The position numbers were made by a program, and so were the translations under genes. The notes below the pieces were generated by a model that was not told the DNA's origin, searched no databases, and was given only the letters and a program-made list of their open reading frames with translations. 64,000 nt of DNA from Enhydrobacter aerosaccus (GTDB lineage Bacteria > Pseudomonadota > Alphaproteobacteria > Reyranellales > Reyranellaceae): contig CAIKZO010000011.1 in the NCBI GenBank assembly GCA_903832005.1, forward strand, positions 45,731-109,730, in the 5' to 3' direction. This document shows, piece by piece, positions 17,795 to 25,865 of this stretch (positions are counted from its first letter, which is position 1; each line of letters opens with the position of its first letter).

Positions 17795-19381
17795 TCACTT
17801 ATCTAGCCAAACGTCCTCGAAGCGCCAGTGATTGTAGATCGAGTTCTTCGACAGAACGACACCCTTGACGTAGGGCTGCCAGCAGGTGGCGCCCCAGTCG
17901 TGCACGATGATCGGCCGGGCGCCGTCGAGCTGCAGCTTCTTGTCGATGTCCCAGACGACCTTGCGGCGCGCCTCGTAGTCGGTCATCTGCGACTGCTCGT
18001 CGAATTCCTTCTCGATCTCCGGATTCCTGTAGTTGGTGTAGTTGCGATCGGACTTGGCGGCGAAGGTCTCGTAGAAGACGACGTCCGGATCGTCGATGCC
18101 GACACCTTGCACATTGAGGCCGACCGAGAAGTCGCGCTTGGTCAGGCGGTTGTACCAGATGGCGGTATCGAGGGCCTCGAGCTCGGCGTCGATGTTCACC
18201 TGCTTGAGCTGGTCGATCAGGATCACCGCCGGATCGCGATAGGTCGGAATATTGCGGGTGACCAGCTTGATCTTGAGCGGCTTGTCGGCGGTGTAGCCGA
18301 GGCCCTCCATGATCTTCTTGCCCTCGGCGCGGTTTTTCTCGACGTCGGGACCGTAGCCTGGAATCGTCGCCAGCATTTCAGGTGGCATGCCCCAGCGGCC
18401 TTCCGGAGGGGGCAGCATGATGCCACCGACCTTGCTCGTGCCCTGGCTCAGGATCTGGACGAAAGCATTACGATCGATCGAATAGGCCATCGCAGTACGG
18501 ATCTGCGCATTGTCGAACGGCGGCTTGTCGCGATTCACCAGCAGGTTGGAGAAGGTGAACGTCGGCAGCATTTCGCAAACTGCTTTCGGCGCCTGTGCCT
18601 GCAGGTCCTTCATCAACGGAGCATTCATGTCGCCCACGAAGGTCATGTCGACGCGGGCCGAGCTGAAGGCGAGCTGCGACGTTGCCCGATTGGGAATAAT
18701 GGTGAACTCGATCGCGTCGAGATAGGGATGGCCCTTCTTCCAGTAGTCCGGGTTCTTCACGACACGGACCGACTCGTTCTGCTTCATGCGGTCGAACTTG
18801 AAGGGGCCTGTGCCGATCGGCTTGGTCCGCATCTGTGCGACAGGCACATGGCAGGGATAGACGGGCGAGTGACCGCCCGCGAGCATGGTCAGGACCGAGG
18901 GCTGCGGCCGGTTGAGGTGGAACGTCACCTCGAGCGGGCCATTCACCGTGATTTCCTTGAGATTGAAGTACCAGATCTTGCGCGGATTGCGTCGTGCGCC
19001 GGTGTCGTCATCGCTCTTGAGCATGTCCCAGGTGCATTTGACGTCGGCGCTGGTGAACGGCTTGCCGTCATGCCACTTCACGCCGTCGCGCAGCTTGAAG
19101 GTCAGATCCTTGTTGTCGTTCTCCCACTTCCACTCGGTCGCCAGTTCGGGGACGATCGCATCGCCCGAGTCCTGCTTGTCCTTTTGGTCGAACTGCACGA
19201 GGTTGTTGTAGATCGCGGCGAAGGGCATCACCGTCGAAATGGTCGCCTCTTCGTGGATCGATGCGCTCGGGGGATTGTCGCGGTGGGCGATCTTCAAGGT
19301 GCCGCCCGCTTTCTGGGCGAAGGCAGGCGTTGCAAGCGACAGAAGTGCCAGGCACGCGGGTACAATAAACAGGCGCTTCAT
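17795..19381 (-). CDS. ABC transporter substrate-binding protein, family 5 (peptide/nickel type)
   Basis: 528 residues with signal peptide MKRLFIVPACLALLSLATPAFAQ. Family 5 features: GGTLKIAHRDNPPSASIHEEA, FKLRDGVKWHDGKPFTSADVK (the diagnostic pattern of OppA/DppA-type proteins), and IRTAMAYSIDRNAFVQIL. Ligand may be peptides, opines or other solutes. No dpp/opp permease genes are adjacent, so it is an orphan. It is divergent from the TctC gene over 56 bases. Confidence 0.92.
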   Translation of the reverse strand: MKRLFIVPACLALLSLATPAFAQKAGGTLKIAHRDNPPSASIHEEATISTVMPFAAIYNNLVQFDQKDKQDSGDAIVPELATEWKWENDNKDLTFKLRDGVKWHDGKPFTSADVKCTWDMLKSDDDTGARRNPRKIWYFNLKEITVNGPLEVTFHLNRPQPSVLTMLAGGHSPVYPCHVPVAQMRTKPIGTGPFKFDRMKQNESVRVVKNPDYWKKGHPYLDAIEFTIIPNRATSQLAFSSARVDMTFVGDMNAPLMKDLQAQAPKAVCEMLPTFTFSNLLVNRDKPPFDNAQIRTAMAYSIDRNAFVQILSQGTSKVGGIMLPPPEGRWGMPPEMLATIPGYGPDVEKNRAEGKKIMEGLGYTADKPLKIKLVTRNIPTYRDPAVILIDQLKQVNIDAELEALDTAIWYNRLTKRDFSVGLNVQGVGIDDPDVVFYETFAAKSDRNYTNYRNPEIEKEFDEQSQMTDYEARRKVVWDIDKKLQLDGARPIIVHDWGATCWQPYVKGVVLSKNSIYNHWRFEDVWLDK

Positions 19382-19437
19382 AACGCTCCTCCAATTTCCG
19401 TTGCACTTACGCTAGCACGTCGTACGGTCGGCTTCTC

Positions 19438-20388
19438 ATGCGATTGCTTCTTTATCTGCTGGCCGGAATTTCCTTGATCGCCCCTGCGACAGCACAGGAT
19501 TATCCCTCCAGGCCCATCCACATCATCGCCCCGTTCGGACCGGGTACGGCGACCGATACTGTGGCGCGGGTCGTCGGGGCCGAATTGACGCGTATTACGG
19601 GGCAGGCGGCGGTGGTCGACAACAAGCCCGGCGCGGAGGGACAGATCGGGGCGCAGGCCGCGGCACTGTCGCCGCCCGACGGTTACACGCTTTTCGTGAC
19701 CACCCAGACCACGCAGTCGATCAATCAGCACGTCTACAAGACCCTACCATACGATCCAGTGAAGAGTTTTGCGCCAGTGAGCGGCCTGTCGGGCGGCGCG
19801 CAAATCGTCATGGTGCGCAATGACCTCGGCGTAAAGTCGATCGCGGAATTGATCGCGCTCGCGCAGGCGCAGCCGGGCAAGCTCACTTTCGGCAGTGGCA
19901 ACGGCTCGGCGCGCGGAGCGGCCGAGCTGTTCAAGATTATGGCGAAGGTCGATCTGCTCGGCGTGCCGTACAAGTCGCAGCCCCAGGCGATCGCCGATCT
20001 GCTGGGTGGGCGTATCGACATCACCTTCAGCGACTTCACGACAGGCCTGCCGTCGATCCGAAGCGGCCAGGCGCGCGGGCTCGCCGTCACCAGCCTCCAG
20101 CGGTACCCGGGGCTCGAGGAATATCCGGCCGTTGCCGAGACTGTCCCGGGGTACGAATCGCGGCCGTGGAACGCGGCGTATGCGCCGGCCGGCACGCCGC
20201 GGCCGATCATAGACAAGTTGAACGCCTGGATTCGCGAGGCCGTGGCGTCCGAAGCCTATCAGCGGCTGCTGAAGATCAACCTGGGCGTTCCGTTTGCGGG
20301 TTCGCCCGAGGATCTTGCCGCTTGGCAGGAGTCGGAAACCCGCAAATGGGGCGAGATCGTCCGCATCGCAGGCATGAAGGAGCCCTAG
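19438..20388 (+). CDS. Bug/TctC-family tripartite tricarboxylate-type binding protein
   Basis: 316 residues, signal peptide MRLLLYLLAGISLIAPATAQ, then the family pattern YPSRPIHIIAPFGPGTATDTVAR, QAAVVDNKPGAEGQIGAQAAA and LLGGRIDITFSDFTT. Bug proteins bind carboxylates (citrate, dicarboxylates, aromatic acids) for TctAB permeases; none is nearby. Position beside a CoA-ester catabolic operon suggests its ligand may be the dicarboxylate degraded there, which is inference. Overlaps the convergent MFS gene by 4 bases. Confidence 0.9.
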   Translation: MRLLLYLLAGISLIAPATAQDYPSRPIHIIAPFGPGTATDTVARVVGAELTRITGQAAVVDNKPGAEGQIGAQAAALSPPDGYTLFVTTQTTQSINQHVYKTLPYDPVKSFAPVSGLSGGAQIVMVRNDLGVKSIAELIALAQAQPGKLTFGSGNGSARGAAELFKIMAKVDLLGVPYKSQPQAIADLLGGRIDITFSDFTTGLPSIRSGQARGLAVTSLQRYPGLEEYPAVAETVPGYESRPWNAAYAPAGTPRPIIDKLNAWIREAVASEAYQRLLKINLGVPFAGSPEDLAAWQESETRKWGEIVRIAGMKEP

Positions 20389-21563
20389 GCCGGCGGCGGC
20401 CGGGCGGCCACGACGAGCTGCCAGATCGCGGCGGCGAAGACGCAGACGGCCACGAAAATGAAAGCGGCCCGATAATCGATCGCCGAAGAGAGCAGGGCGA
20501 ACACGGGCGGCCCGAAGACCGAGCCCATGAAGGCGAGCGACGTCTGCACCGCGGCGACGGCGGCGGCCTGGCCCGGCGGCGAGAGGTGCGCGAACTCGGC
20601 CTGCGAGGTGCCGTTCCAGCTGATCACGACAGAGCCGTAGCCCATGACGACGACGGCAATCAGCCAGAAGGGCGCGTCGGCGGACAGGAAGCCGGTGGCG
20701 AGGCAGCCGACCGTCATACCGATCCCTGTCCAACCCAGAAGTTTCATGCGCGGCACGCGATCGCCCATGCCGCCGCTCACGAGGCGGACCACCGTGCCGA
20801 CGAGTTGGGAGGCCGAGAGGAGGCCGCCTGCCTCGACGATCGTGAGATGGCAATGCTCGTAGAGATAGGTCACCAGGTAGAAGGTGAACGTGTGCTGGGC
20901 CACGACGTAGATGAAGGCCGAACAACCCAGGATGCGCAGCTGCGGATGGGCCATCACGAAGCGGATCGTGTGCCAGATGCTGGGGCCGCCCTTGCCCTCG
21001 GAGCTACGCGTGTCGAGGCGCGGCCGCAGGAATTCGACGGCCGCGGCCGTCAGCAGCGCCGCCGCCGCGGCAATCAGGCTTGCCCCGCGCCAGCCGACCC
21101 ATCCCAGCAGCTGTGGGAAGATGATACCTGCCAGGGCAAAGCCGATCGGCACGCCGGTCTGCTTCAGCGAGAACACCGCGCCGAAATATTCGCGCGGCAC
21201 CCGTTGCGACAGGACATGGGCGGAGGCGGGGTTGATCGGTCCCTGCGCCGCGCCGATGAACATCGCGGCGAGGATCGTGGCGGCGACGAGGCCCGTTGAG
21301 TTCAAGGCCAGGCCGATCGCGGCCATCAGGAGCGCCACCTGGGAGATACGCACCGAGCCGAAACGGACGACTGGCCCGGCGGCCGCCAACGCGATTCCTG
21401 CGGCGACGACATAGGTCATGGCGACGAAGAAGCCGACGAGCTTGGGCTCGATCGCCAGATCCTTCGCCACCACTGGCATCATGACGCTGAGCGAGATGAC
21501 CGAAACGGAGATCATCACCTGGATGCCCAGCATCGTGGCAACCGGGACGAAGACGCGTTTCAC
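20385..21563 (-). CDS. MFS transporter
   Basis: 392 residues with about 12 hydrophobic segments. The first half contains the GxxxG-rich TM pairs (MTYVVAAGIALAAAGPVVRFG) and LKQTGVPIGFALAGIIFPQLLGW; the loop after TM8 carries GGMGDRVPRMKLLG, a variant of the MFS loop motif (GxxxDRxxR). It probably moves an organic acid in or out, judged by its place directly upstream of nothing but downstream of the CitE gene (18 bases) at the end of the minus-strand catabolic operon. Confidence 0.85.
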   Translation of the reverse strand: MKRVFVPVATMLGIQVMISVSVISLSVMMPVVAKDLAIEPKLVGFFVAMTYVVAAGIALAAAGPVVRFGSVRISQVALLMAAIGLALNSTGLVAATILAAMFIGAAQGPINPASAHVLSQRVPREYFGAVFSLKQTGVPIGFALAGIIFPQLLGWVGWRGASLIAAAAALLTAAAVEFLRPRLDTRSSEGKGGPSIWHTIRFVMAHPQLRILGCSAFIYVVAQHTFTFYLVTYLYEHCHLTIVEAGGLLSASQLVGTVVRLVSGGMGDRVPRMKLLGWTGIGMTVGCLATGFLSADAPFWLIAVVVMGYGSVVISWNGTSQAEFAHLSPPGQAAAVAAVQTSLAFMGSVFGPPVFALLSSAIDYRAAFIFVAVCVFAAAIWQLVVAARPPPA

Positions 21564-21581
21564 GACCGGCGCTCCGCCGGC

Positions 21582-22493
21582 CTACATTTTGAACAGGTCG
21601 GCCTTGTTCAGGATCGTGTTGCGCAGGATGCGGATCGAGGCCACGTCGACCATGATACCGTCGACGTTGATCGCGCCCAGGCCGGCGGCTTCAGCCTCGG
21701 CGTAGGCCTTCTCGAGCTTGCGAGCGCGGGCGATGTCCTCGGGCTTGGGCGAGTAGATTTCCAGCGCGGGGTCGATCTGCGAAGGGTGGATAGCCCACTT
21801 GCCGACACAGCCCAGGATCATCGAGCGCTTGCACTCCTCGCGGTAGGCGTCGGGGTTCTTGAAGTCGGCGAAGGGACCGTCGACCGGATCGATGCCGGCG
21901 GCACGGCAGGCCATCACCAGCCGGAAGCGTGCGTAGTGCCAGACGTCGCCGGGATAGGCGTCGGCGGCGCCGATGTTCTTGTTGGTGACGCCCATCGAGG
22001 CCGAGAAGTCGCCCATGCCGAACACCAGGCATTCGAGCCGCGGCGTGCACTTGGCGATCTCGTCGACGTTCTGCATGCCCTCGACTTCCTCGATCAGCGC
22101 CTCGAGGCCGATGCGGCGCTTCATCTTGAGCTTCTTCTCCATCTGGTGGAGAAGCTTGTCGGCGAACAGCACGTCGGCAACCGTGCCGACTTTGGTCATC
22201 ATGATCGTGTCGAGATGCTCGCCCGCACCCTCGACGATCTCGATGATGTCCTCGTACGCGTACTCGGTCGTGAGGTCGTTGATGCGTACGCAGCGCGTCT
22301 TGCCCTTCCAGTTGAGCGTCTTCAGCGCCTGGATGATCTTCTTGCGAGCGTCGCGCTTCTGGCTGGGGGCGACGGCATCCTCGAGGTCGAGGAAGACGTG
22401 ATCGGCCTTCGATTCCGAGGCCTTCTGCATCATCTTTTCGCTCGAGCCCGGGGTCGAGAGCTGCACCCGGCGGGGGCGGCGGGGACGGTCCAT
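21582..22493 (-). CDS. CitE-family CoA-ester lyase (malyl/beta-methylmalyl/citramalyl-CoA lyase-like)
   Basis: 303 residues, HpcH/HpaI-CitE TIM barrel. Motifs: RRVQLSTPGSSEKMMQKA (CoA contact), VFLDLEDAVAPSQK with acid residues for metal binding, TIMMTKVG, GLEALIEEVEG (second metal Glu) and GCVGKWAIHPSQID. This is the pattern of L-malyl-CoA/beta-methylmalyl-CoA lyase and relatives that split C4-C6 hydroxyacyl-CoAs to acetyl- or propionyl-CoA plus glyoxylate or pyruvate. Start ATG at 22493 follows GAAGGAGAAGATT. It is 11 bases after the CoA-transferase gene, so it is part of the same operon and is read here as the final cleavage step. Confidence 0.9.
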   Translation of the reverse strand: MDRPRRPRRVQLSTPGSSEKMMQKASESKADHVFLDLEDAVAPSQKRDARKKIIQALKTLNWKGKTRCVRINDLTTEYAYEDIIEIVEGAGEHLDTIMMTKVGTVADVLFADKLLHQMEKKLKMKRRIGLEALIEEVEGMQNVDEIAKCTPRLECLVFGMGDFSASMGVTNKNIGAADAYPGDVWHYARFRLVMACRAAGIDPVDGPFADFKNPDAYREECKRSMILGCVGKWAIHPSQIDPALEIYSPKPEDIARARKLEKAYAEAEAAGLGAINVDGIMVDVASIRILRNTILNKADLFKM

Positions 22494-22504
22494 AATCTTC
22501 TCCT

Positions 22505-23731
22505 TCAGGCGACGACGTGGCCGGCGCGCAGGCGGGCGATGTCGCCCGCGCTGCAGCCGATCGATTGCAGGTATTGGTCGGTATGTTCGCCCAGCAACGG
22601 CGCGCGGTGGCGCACCTTGCCGGGGGTCTCGGTCATCTTCACGGCGACGCCCGCGATCTGAACCTCGTGGTCGAGGCCCGGATGGGGCACCCACGGCAAC
22701 ATATCACGGGCCTTGAAATGTGGGTCGGCCACGATGTCTTGCACGTTGTAGACCGGGGAGAACGGCACCTTGCCGCCGAAATAGGCGAGCAGCTCCTGCT
22801 TGGTGCGCTGGCTGGTGAAGGCTGAGACGGCGGCGATGATGATGTCCTGGTGGGCGCGCCGGTCCTGCACGGTCTTGAAGCGCGGGTCGGTCGCCATCTC
22901 GGGCTTGCCGATCAGTTTGCAGAGGATCGGGTAATGCGCGTCGGCGTGGGCGGCGATGGTGACGAAGCCGTCCTTGGCCGGGAACATGCCGAACGGGCAG
23001 AGCAGCGGATGGTGGTTGCCCTCGGGCGTCGGCAGCGTCTGGGCATAGGAGTGCTGGTGCATGATGCGCTCGCACACCGCCAGGATCGCATCGACCATGC
23101 CGACATCGACGAACTGGCCCTTGCCGGTCTTGTAGGCGCGGAAGATCGCTGAGACGATACCGAAGGCGCAGGTGATGGCGGGCACGATGTCACCGACGCC
23201 GGGGCCGACCTTCATCGGCGTGTCCTTGTCTGGACCGGTGATCGCCATGATGCCGCCCATCGCCTGGCTGATCACGTCGTACGCCGGCCAGTCGGAATAG
23301 GGGCTCTTGCCCGTGCGCGCATCGCCGAAGCCTCGGATGGTGGCGTAGACGAGCTTCGGGTTGCGCGCGTGCAAGGTCTCGTAGCTGAGGCCCAGGCGAT
23401 CCATCACGCCGCCGCGATAGTTCTCGACCACGGCATCGGCGTTGTCGCACAGCTTCAGCACCAGTTCGCGGCCTTCCGGCTTCTTGAGGTCGATAGCGAT
23501 CGATTTCTTGTTGCGGTTCACCGAGGCGAAGTAGCCACCGAACGCCTTGAGCTGGTCGTCCTTGTGATAGGGGCCGATGATCCGCGTGTGATCGCCGTCG
23601 AGCGGCTCGACCTTGATGATCTCGGCGCCCTGGTCGGCCAGCAGCATGGTGCAGTAGGGGCCGGCCAGCATCTGCGTGAGATCGACGATCCTGACGCCAT
23701 CGAGCGCACCCAGAACGTCGGTATCGGTCAC
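22505..23731 (-). CDS. class III (CaiB/BaiF) CoA-transferase
   Basis: 408 residues. Family III features: LDGVRIVDLTQMLAGPYCTM, QGAEIIKVEPLDGDHTR, NRNKKSIAIDLKKPEGREL, ADAVVENYRGGVMDRLGL, and the active Asp in GPGVGDIVPAITCAFG. These enzymes move CoA between carboxylates; in this context it would activate a dicarboxylate (mesaconate, itaconate, citramalate or similar) from succinyl- or acetyl-CoA. Start is the GTG at 23731, whose first bases overlap the stop of the MaoC gene (GTGA), a sign of translational coupling. A longer frame to 23989 only overlaps the MaoC gene. Confidence 0.92.
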   Translation of the reverse strand: MTDTDVLGALDGVRIVDLTQMLAGPYCTMLLADQGAEIIKVEPLDGDHTRIIGPYHKDDQLKAFGGYFASVNRNKKSIAIDLKKPEGRELVLKLCDNADAVVENYRGGVMDRLGLSYETLHARNPKLVYATIRGFGDARTGKSPYSDWPAYDVISQAMGGIMAITGPDKDTPMKVGPGVGDIVPAITCAFGIVSAIFRAYKTGKGQFVDVGMVDAILAVCERIMHQHSYAQTLPTPEGNHHPLLCPFGMFPAKDGFVTIAAHADAHYPILCKLIGKPEMATDPRFKTVQDRRAHQDIIIAAVSAFTSQRTKQELLAYFGGKVPFSPVYNVQDIVADPHFKARDMLPWVPHPGLDHEVQIAGVAVKMTETPGKVRHRAPLLGEHTDQYLQSIGCSAGDIARLRAGHVVA

Positions 23732-24207
23732 TTGTCTCCCCAGTGACTGCGCCGCTTGATCAAAACGGTGCGCTCGCCCTCGAAGATGTGCTTGTCGTCC
23801 TGGTTCACGCCGTAGTGCTTGAAGCGCACGATGCCGGCGTCGGGCTGCTTGGCATCCGTCGTCTCCAGCACTTCGCTGTAGCAATAGAGCGTGTCGCCGT
23901 GATGCAGCGGACCCTTGAGCCGGATCTTGTCCATGCCGAGTTCCATCAGCGCGTTCTCGGCCGTGTCCTCGGCGGCGAGGCCGATGCACATCGAGATGGT
24001 GACGCCGCCGAAGCCCAGGCGCCTGCCATAGGGCATCGACTGGGTGAGGTGCTCGTTGAAGTGCGCCTCCGCCGTGTTCATCGTGACGTTGGTGATCCAG
24101 ACCTGTTCCATTGGCTCGACGGTCTTACCGCGGGCATGCTTCATGACGTCGCCGACAGTGAAGTCCTCGAAGTAATTGTGCCGGCCGGTCAGCTCGGAGA
24201 CCTTCAT
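23728..24207 (-). CDS. MaoC-like hotdog dehydratase (second in operon)
   Basis: 159 residues. Opens GRHNYFEDFTVGDVMKHARGKTV, followed by the hydratase-2 region FNEHLTQSMPYGRRLGFGGVT and GLAAEDTAENALMELGMDKIRLKGPLHHGDTLYC. The His in FNEHL replaces the canonical D...H hydratase motif, and the Asp is not obvious, so activity needs care. Family members hydrate enoyl-CoA esters, including mesaconyl-CoA. GGGAGGAACTG precedes the ATG, which shares one base with the stop of the acyl-CoA dehydrogenase gene. Confidence 0.85.
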   Translation of the reverse strand: MKVSELTGRHNYFEDFTVGDVMKHARGKTVEPMEQVWITNVTMNTAEAHFNEHLTQSMPYGRRLGFGGVTISMCIGLAAEDTAENALMELGMDKIRLKGPLHHGDTLYCYSEVLETTDAKQPDAGIVRFKHYGVNQDDKHIFEGERTVLIKRRSHWGDK

Positions 24208-25367
24208 CAGTTCCTCCCGCGGCCGAGCAGCCGGTCGGAGATGATGCGCTTCTGGATCTCCGACGTGCCCTCGAAGATTTTGGTGAGGCGCGCGTCGCGC
24301 CAGTGGCGCTCGACGGAATGGAGCGTCGTGTAGCCGGCGCCGCCGTGGATCTGAATGCCCTCGCTGCAAACGCGCTCGGCCATCTCGGAGGCGAACAGTT
24401 TCGCCATGGATGCTTCCTTGTCGCAACGCTGGCCGGTGTCGATCTGCTCGCAGACGAAGTAGTTGAGTTGACGGGCTGCCTCGATTTGTGTCGCCATGTC
24501 CGCAATCTTGAAGCGGATCGCCTGGAACTCCGAGATCGATTTGTCGAACTGACGACGCTCTCCGGCATAACGGATCGAGTCGTCGAGCGCGCCTTGGGCA
24601 AGGCCAATGGCGCGCGCCGCGGTATGGGCGCGGGCGGTCTCGAGGCCAGCTGTGGCGTAATAGAACGCCTGGCCTTCTTCGCCGATCATGTCCTCGGCCT
24701 TCACCCGGCAGTTGTCGAACGCCAGTTCCCAGGTCTTCCAGCCGAAATAGCCGATCTTGGGAATGGGCGAGCCGCTGCAGCCCGGCATCAGCTCGCCGCG
24801 CTTCTTCTCGACGAAGAACATCGACAGGCCGAGGTGGCGCTTGCCCGGAGGCGCTTCTGACGTGCGCGCGATGATGATCATGAAGTCGGCACCGTCGGCG
24901 AAGGTGCACCAGTACTTGTTGCCGCTGATCAGGTAGCTGTCGCCGTCTTTCTTGGCGCGGCAGGAGATGTTGGAAATGTCCGAGCCCGCGTTCGGCTCCG
25001 ACATCGAGAAGGCGCCGAGGAATTCGCCCTTGGCCATGCGGGGCAGGTAACGCTTGCGCTGCTCTTCGCTCATCTTGTGTGAGCCGATCAGCAGGTTGCC
25101 ACGGGCGATGATCGATCCGACGCTCATCCAGCCGCGCGACAGCTCTTCCGCGACGATGCAGTACTCGGAGCAGCCTAGGCCCAGGCCGCCGTACTCCTCG
25201 GGGATCAGGATGCCGAAGTATCCGAGCTCCGCCATCTTGTTGCGCAGGTCCATCGGAATGTCGCCCTTTTCAGGGTCGAGCTTGTTGGCGACGGGCAGGA
25301 CCTCGTTGAGGGTGAACTCGCGCGCCTGCTCCTGGATCATGCGGCGTTCTTCGGTGAGAAAAGTCAT
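24207..25367 (-). CDS. acyl-CoA dehydrogenase
   Basis: 386 residues, full length. N-terminal helical domain MTFLTEERRMIQEQAREF, GYFGILIPEEYGGLGLG, the FAD segment GAFSMSEPNAGSDISN and YLISGNKYWCTFADGADF, RRQFDKSISEFQAIRFKIADM, and C-terminal IQIHGGAGYT plus KIFEGTSEIQKRIISDR, where Glu before Gly-Thr is the likely catalytic base. Oxidises an acyl-CoA to the enoyl-CoA, passing electrons to ETF. In this operon it could open an entry for a saturated branched dicarboxylate such as methylsuccinate, but that is speculative. ATGA overlap with the upstream MaoC gene. Confidence 0.92.
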   Translation of the reverse strand: MTFLTEERRMIQEQAREFTLNEVLPVANKLDPEKGDIPMDLRNKMAELGYFGILIPEEYGGLGLGCSEYCIVAEELSRGWMSVGSIIARGNLLIGSHKMSEEQRKRYLPRMAKGEFLGAFSMSEPNAGSDISNISCRAKKDGDSYLISGNKYWCTFADGADFMIIIARTSEAPPGKRHLGLSMFFVEKKRGELMPGCSGSPIPKIGYFGWKTWELAFDNCRVKAEDMIGEEGQAFYYATAGLETARAHTAARAIGLAQGALDDSIRYAGERRQFDKSISEFQAIRFKIADMATQIEAARQLNYFVCEQIDTGQRCDKEASMAKLFASEMAERVCSEGIQIHGGAGYTTLHSVERHWRDARLTKIFEGTSEIQKRIISDRLLGRGRN

Positions 25368-25855
25368 GATTGCTGATTCCTGAGACGAACGAGATTGGTG
25401 CGCTTGAAGTCGATGACTTCTTCTTCGCGCTGGTTGAAGCCCCTGGTGTGCCAGGTGACGATGCCGAAGCCCTTGTGGCTGTCGGAGACGCGGCGATCGA
25501 GCACGATCGATTCGGCGCGCAGCGAATCGCCGGGATAGACCGGCAGATGATAGGTGAGCTGGTTGACGCCCAGGAACGGTCCGCCGCCTTCGCTCAGATC
25601 CTCGACCGTGAGGCCGAACACCGTCGTGAAGACCAGCAGCGGGTTGGCGACGATGCCGGGATGGCCGTGCACGCGCGCGTAGGCGGCATTGAAATAGTGC
25701 GGATTGAAATGCAAGGTCAGCGTCGAGAAGAGGGTGCTCTCCGACTCGGTGAGGGTGCGCCCCCAATGATGCTTGAACACCCGCCCGGGCTCGAAATCCT
25801 CATAACGGTTGCCCTTGGGGACGAGCCGCGCGCGTGCCCTGAAATCGTCCGACAT
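25364..25855 (-). CDS. MaoC-like hotdog dehydratase (first in operon)
   Basis: 163 residues. MSDDFRARARLVPKGNRYEDF, FKHHWGRTLTESESTLFSTLT, LHFNPHYFNAAYARVHGHPGIVANPLLVFT, and LTYHLPVYPGDSLRAESIVL. The LHFNPHY-x-x-A pattern is a hydratase-2 motif with Asn/His in the usual Asp/His positions. Probably hydrates an unsaturated CoA ester made by the CoA-transferase or dehydrogenase of this operon. The ATG at 25855 has GGAGCAGGA directly upstream; a longer frame to 25951 overlaps the PrpD gene. Confidence 0.86.
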   Translation of the reverse strand: MSDDFRARARLVPKGNRYEDFEPGRVFKHHWGRTLTESESTLFSTLTLHFNPHYFNAAYARVHGHPGIVANPLLVFTTVFGLTVEDLSEGGGPFLGVNQLTYHLPVYPGDSLRAESIVLDRRVSDSHKGFGIVTWHTRGFNQREEEVIDFKRTNLVRLRNQQS

Positions 25856-25865
25856 TCCTGCTCCA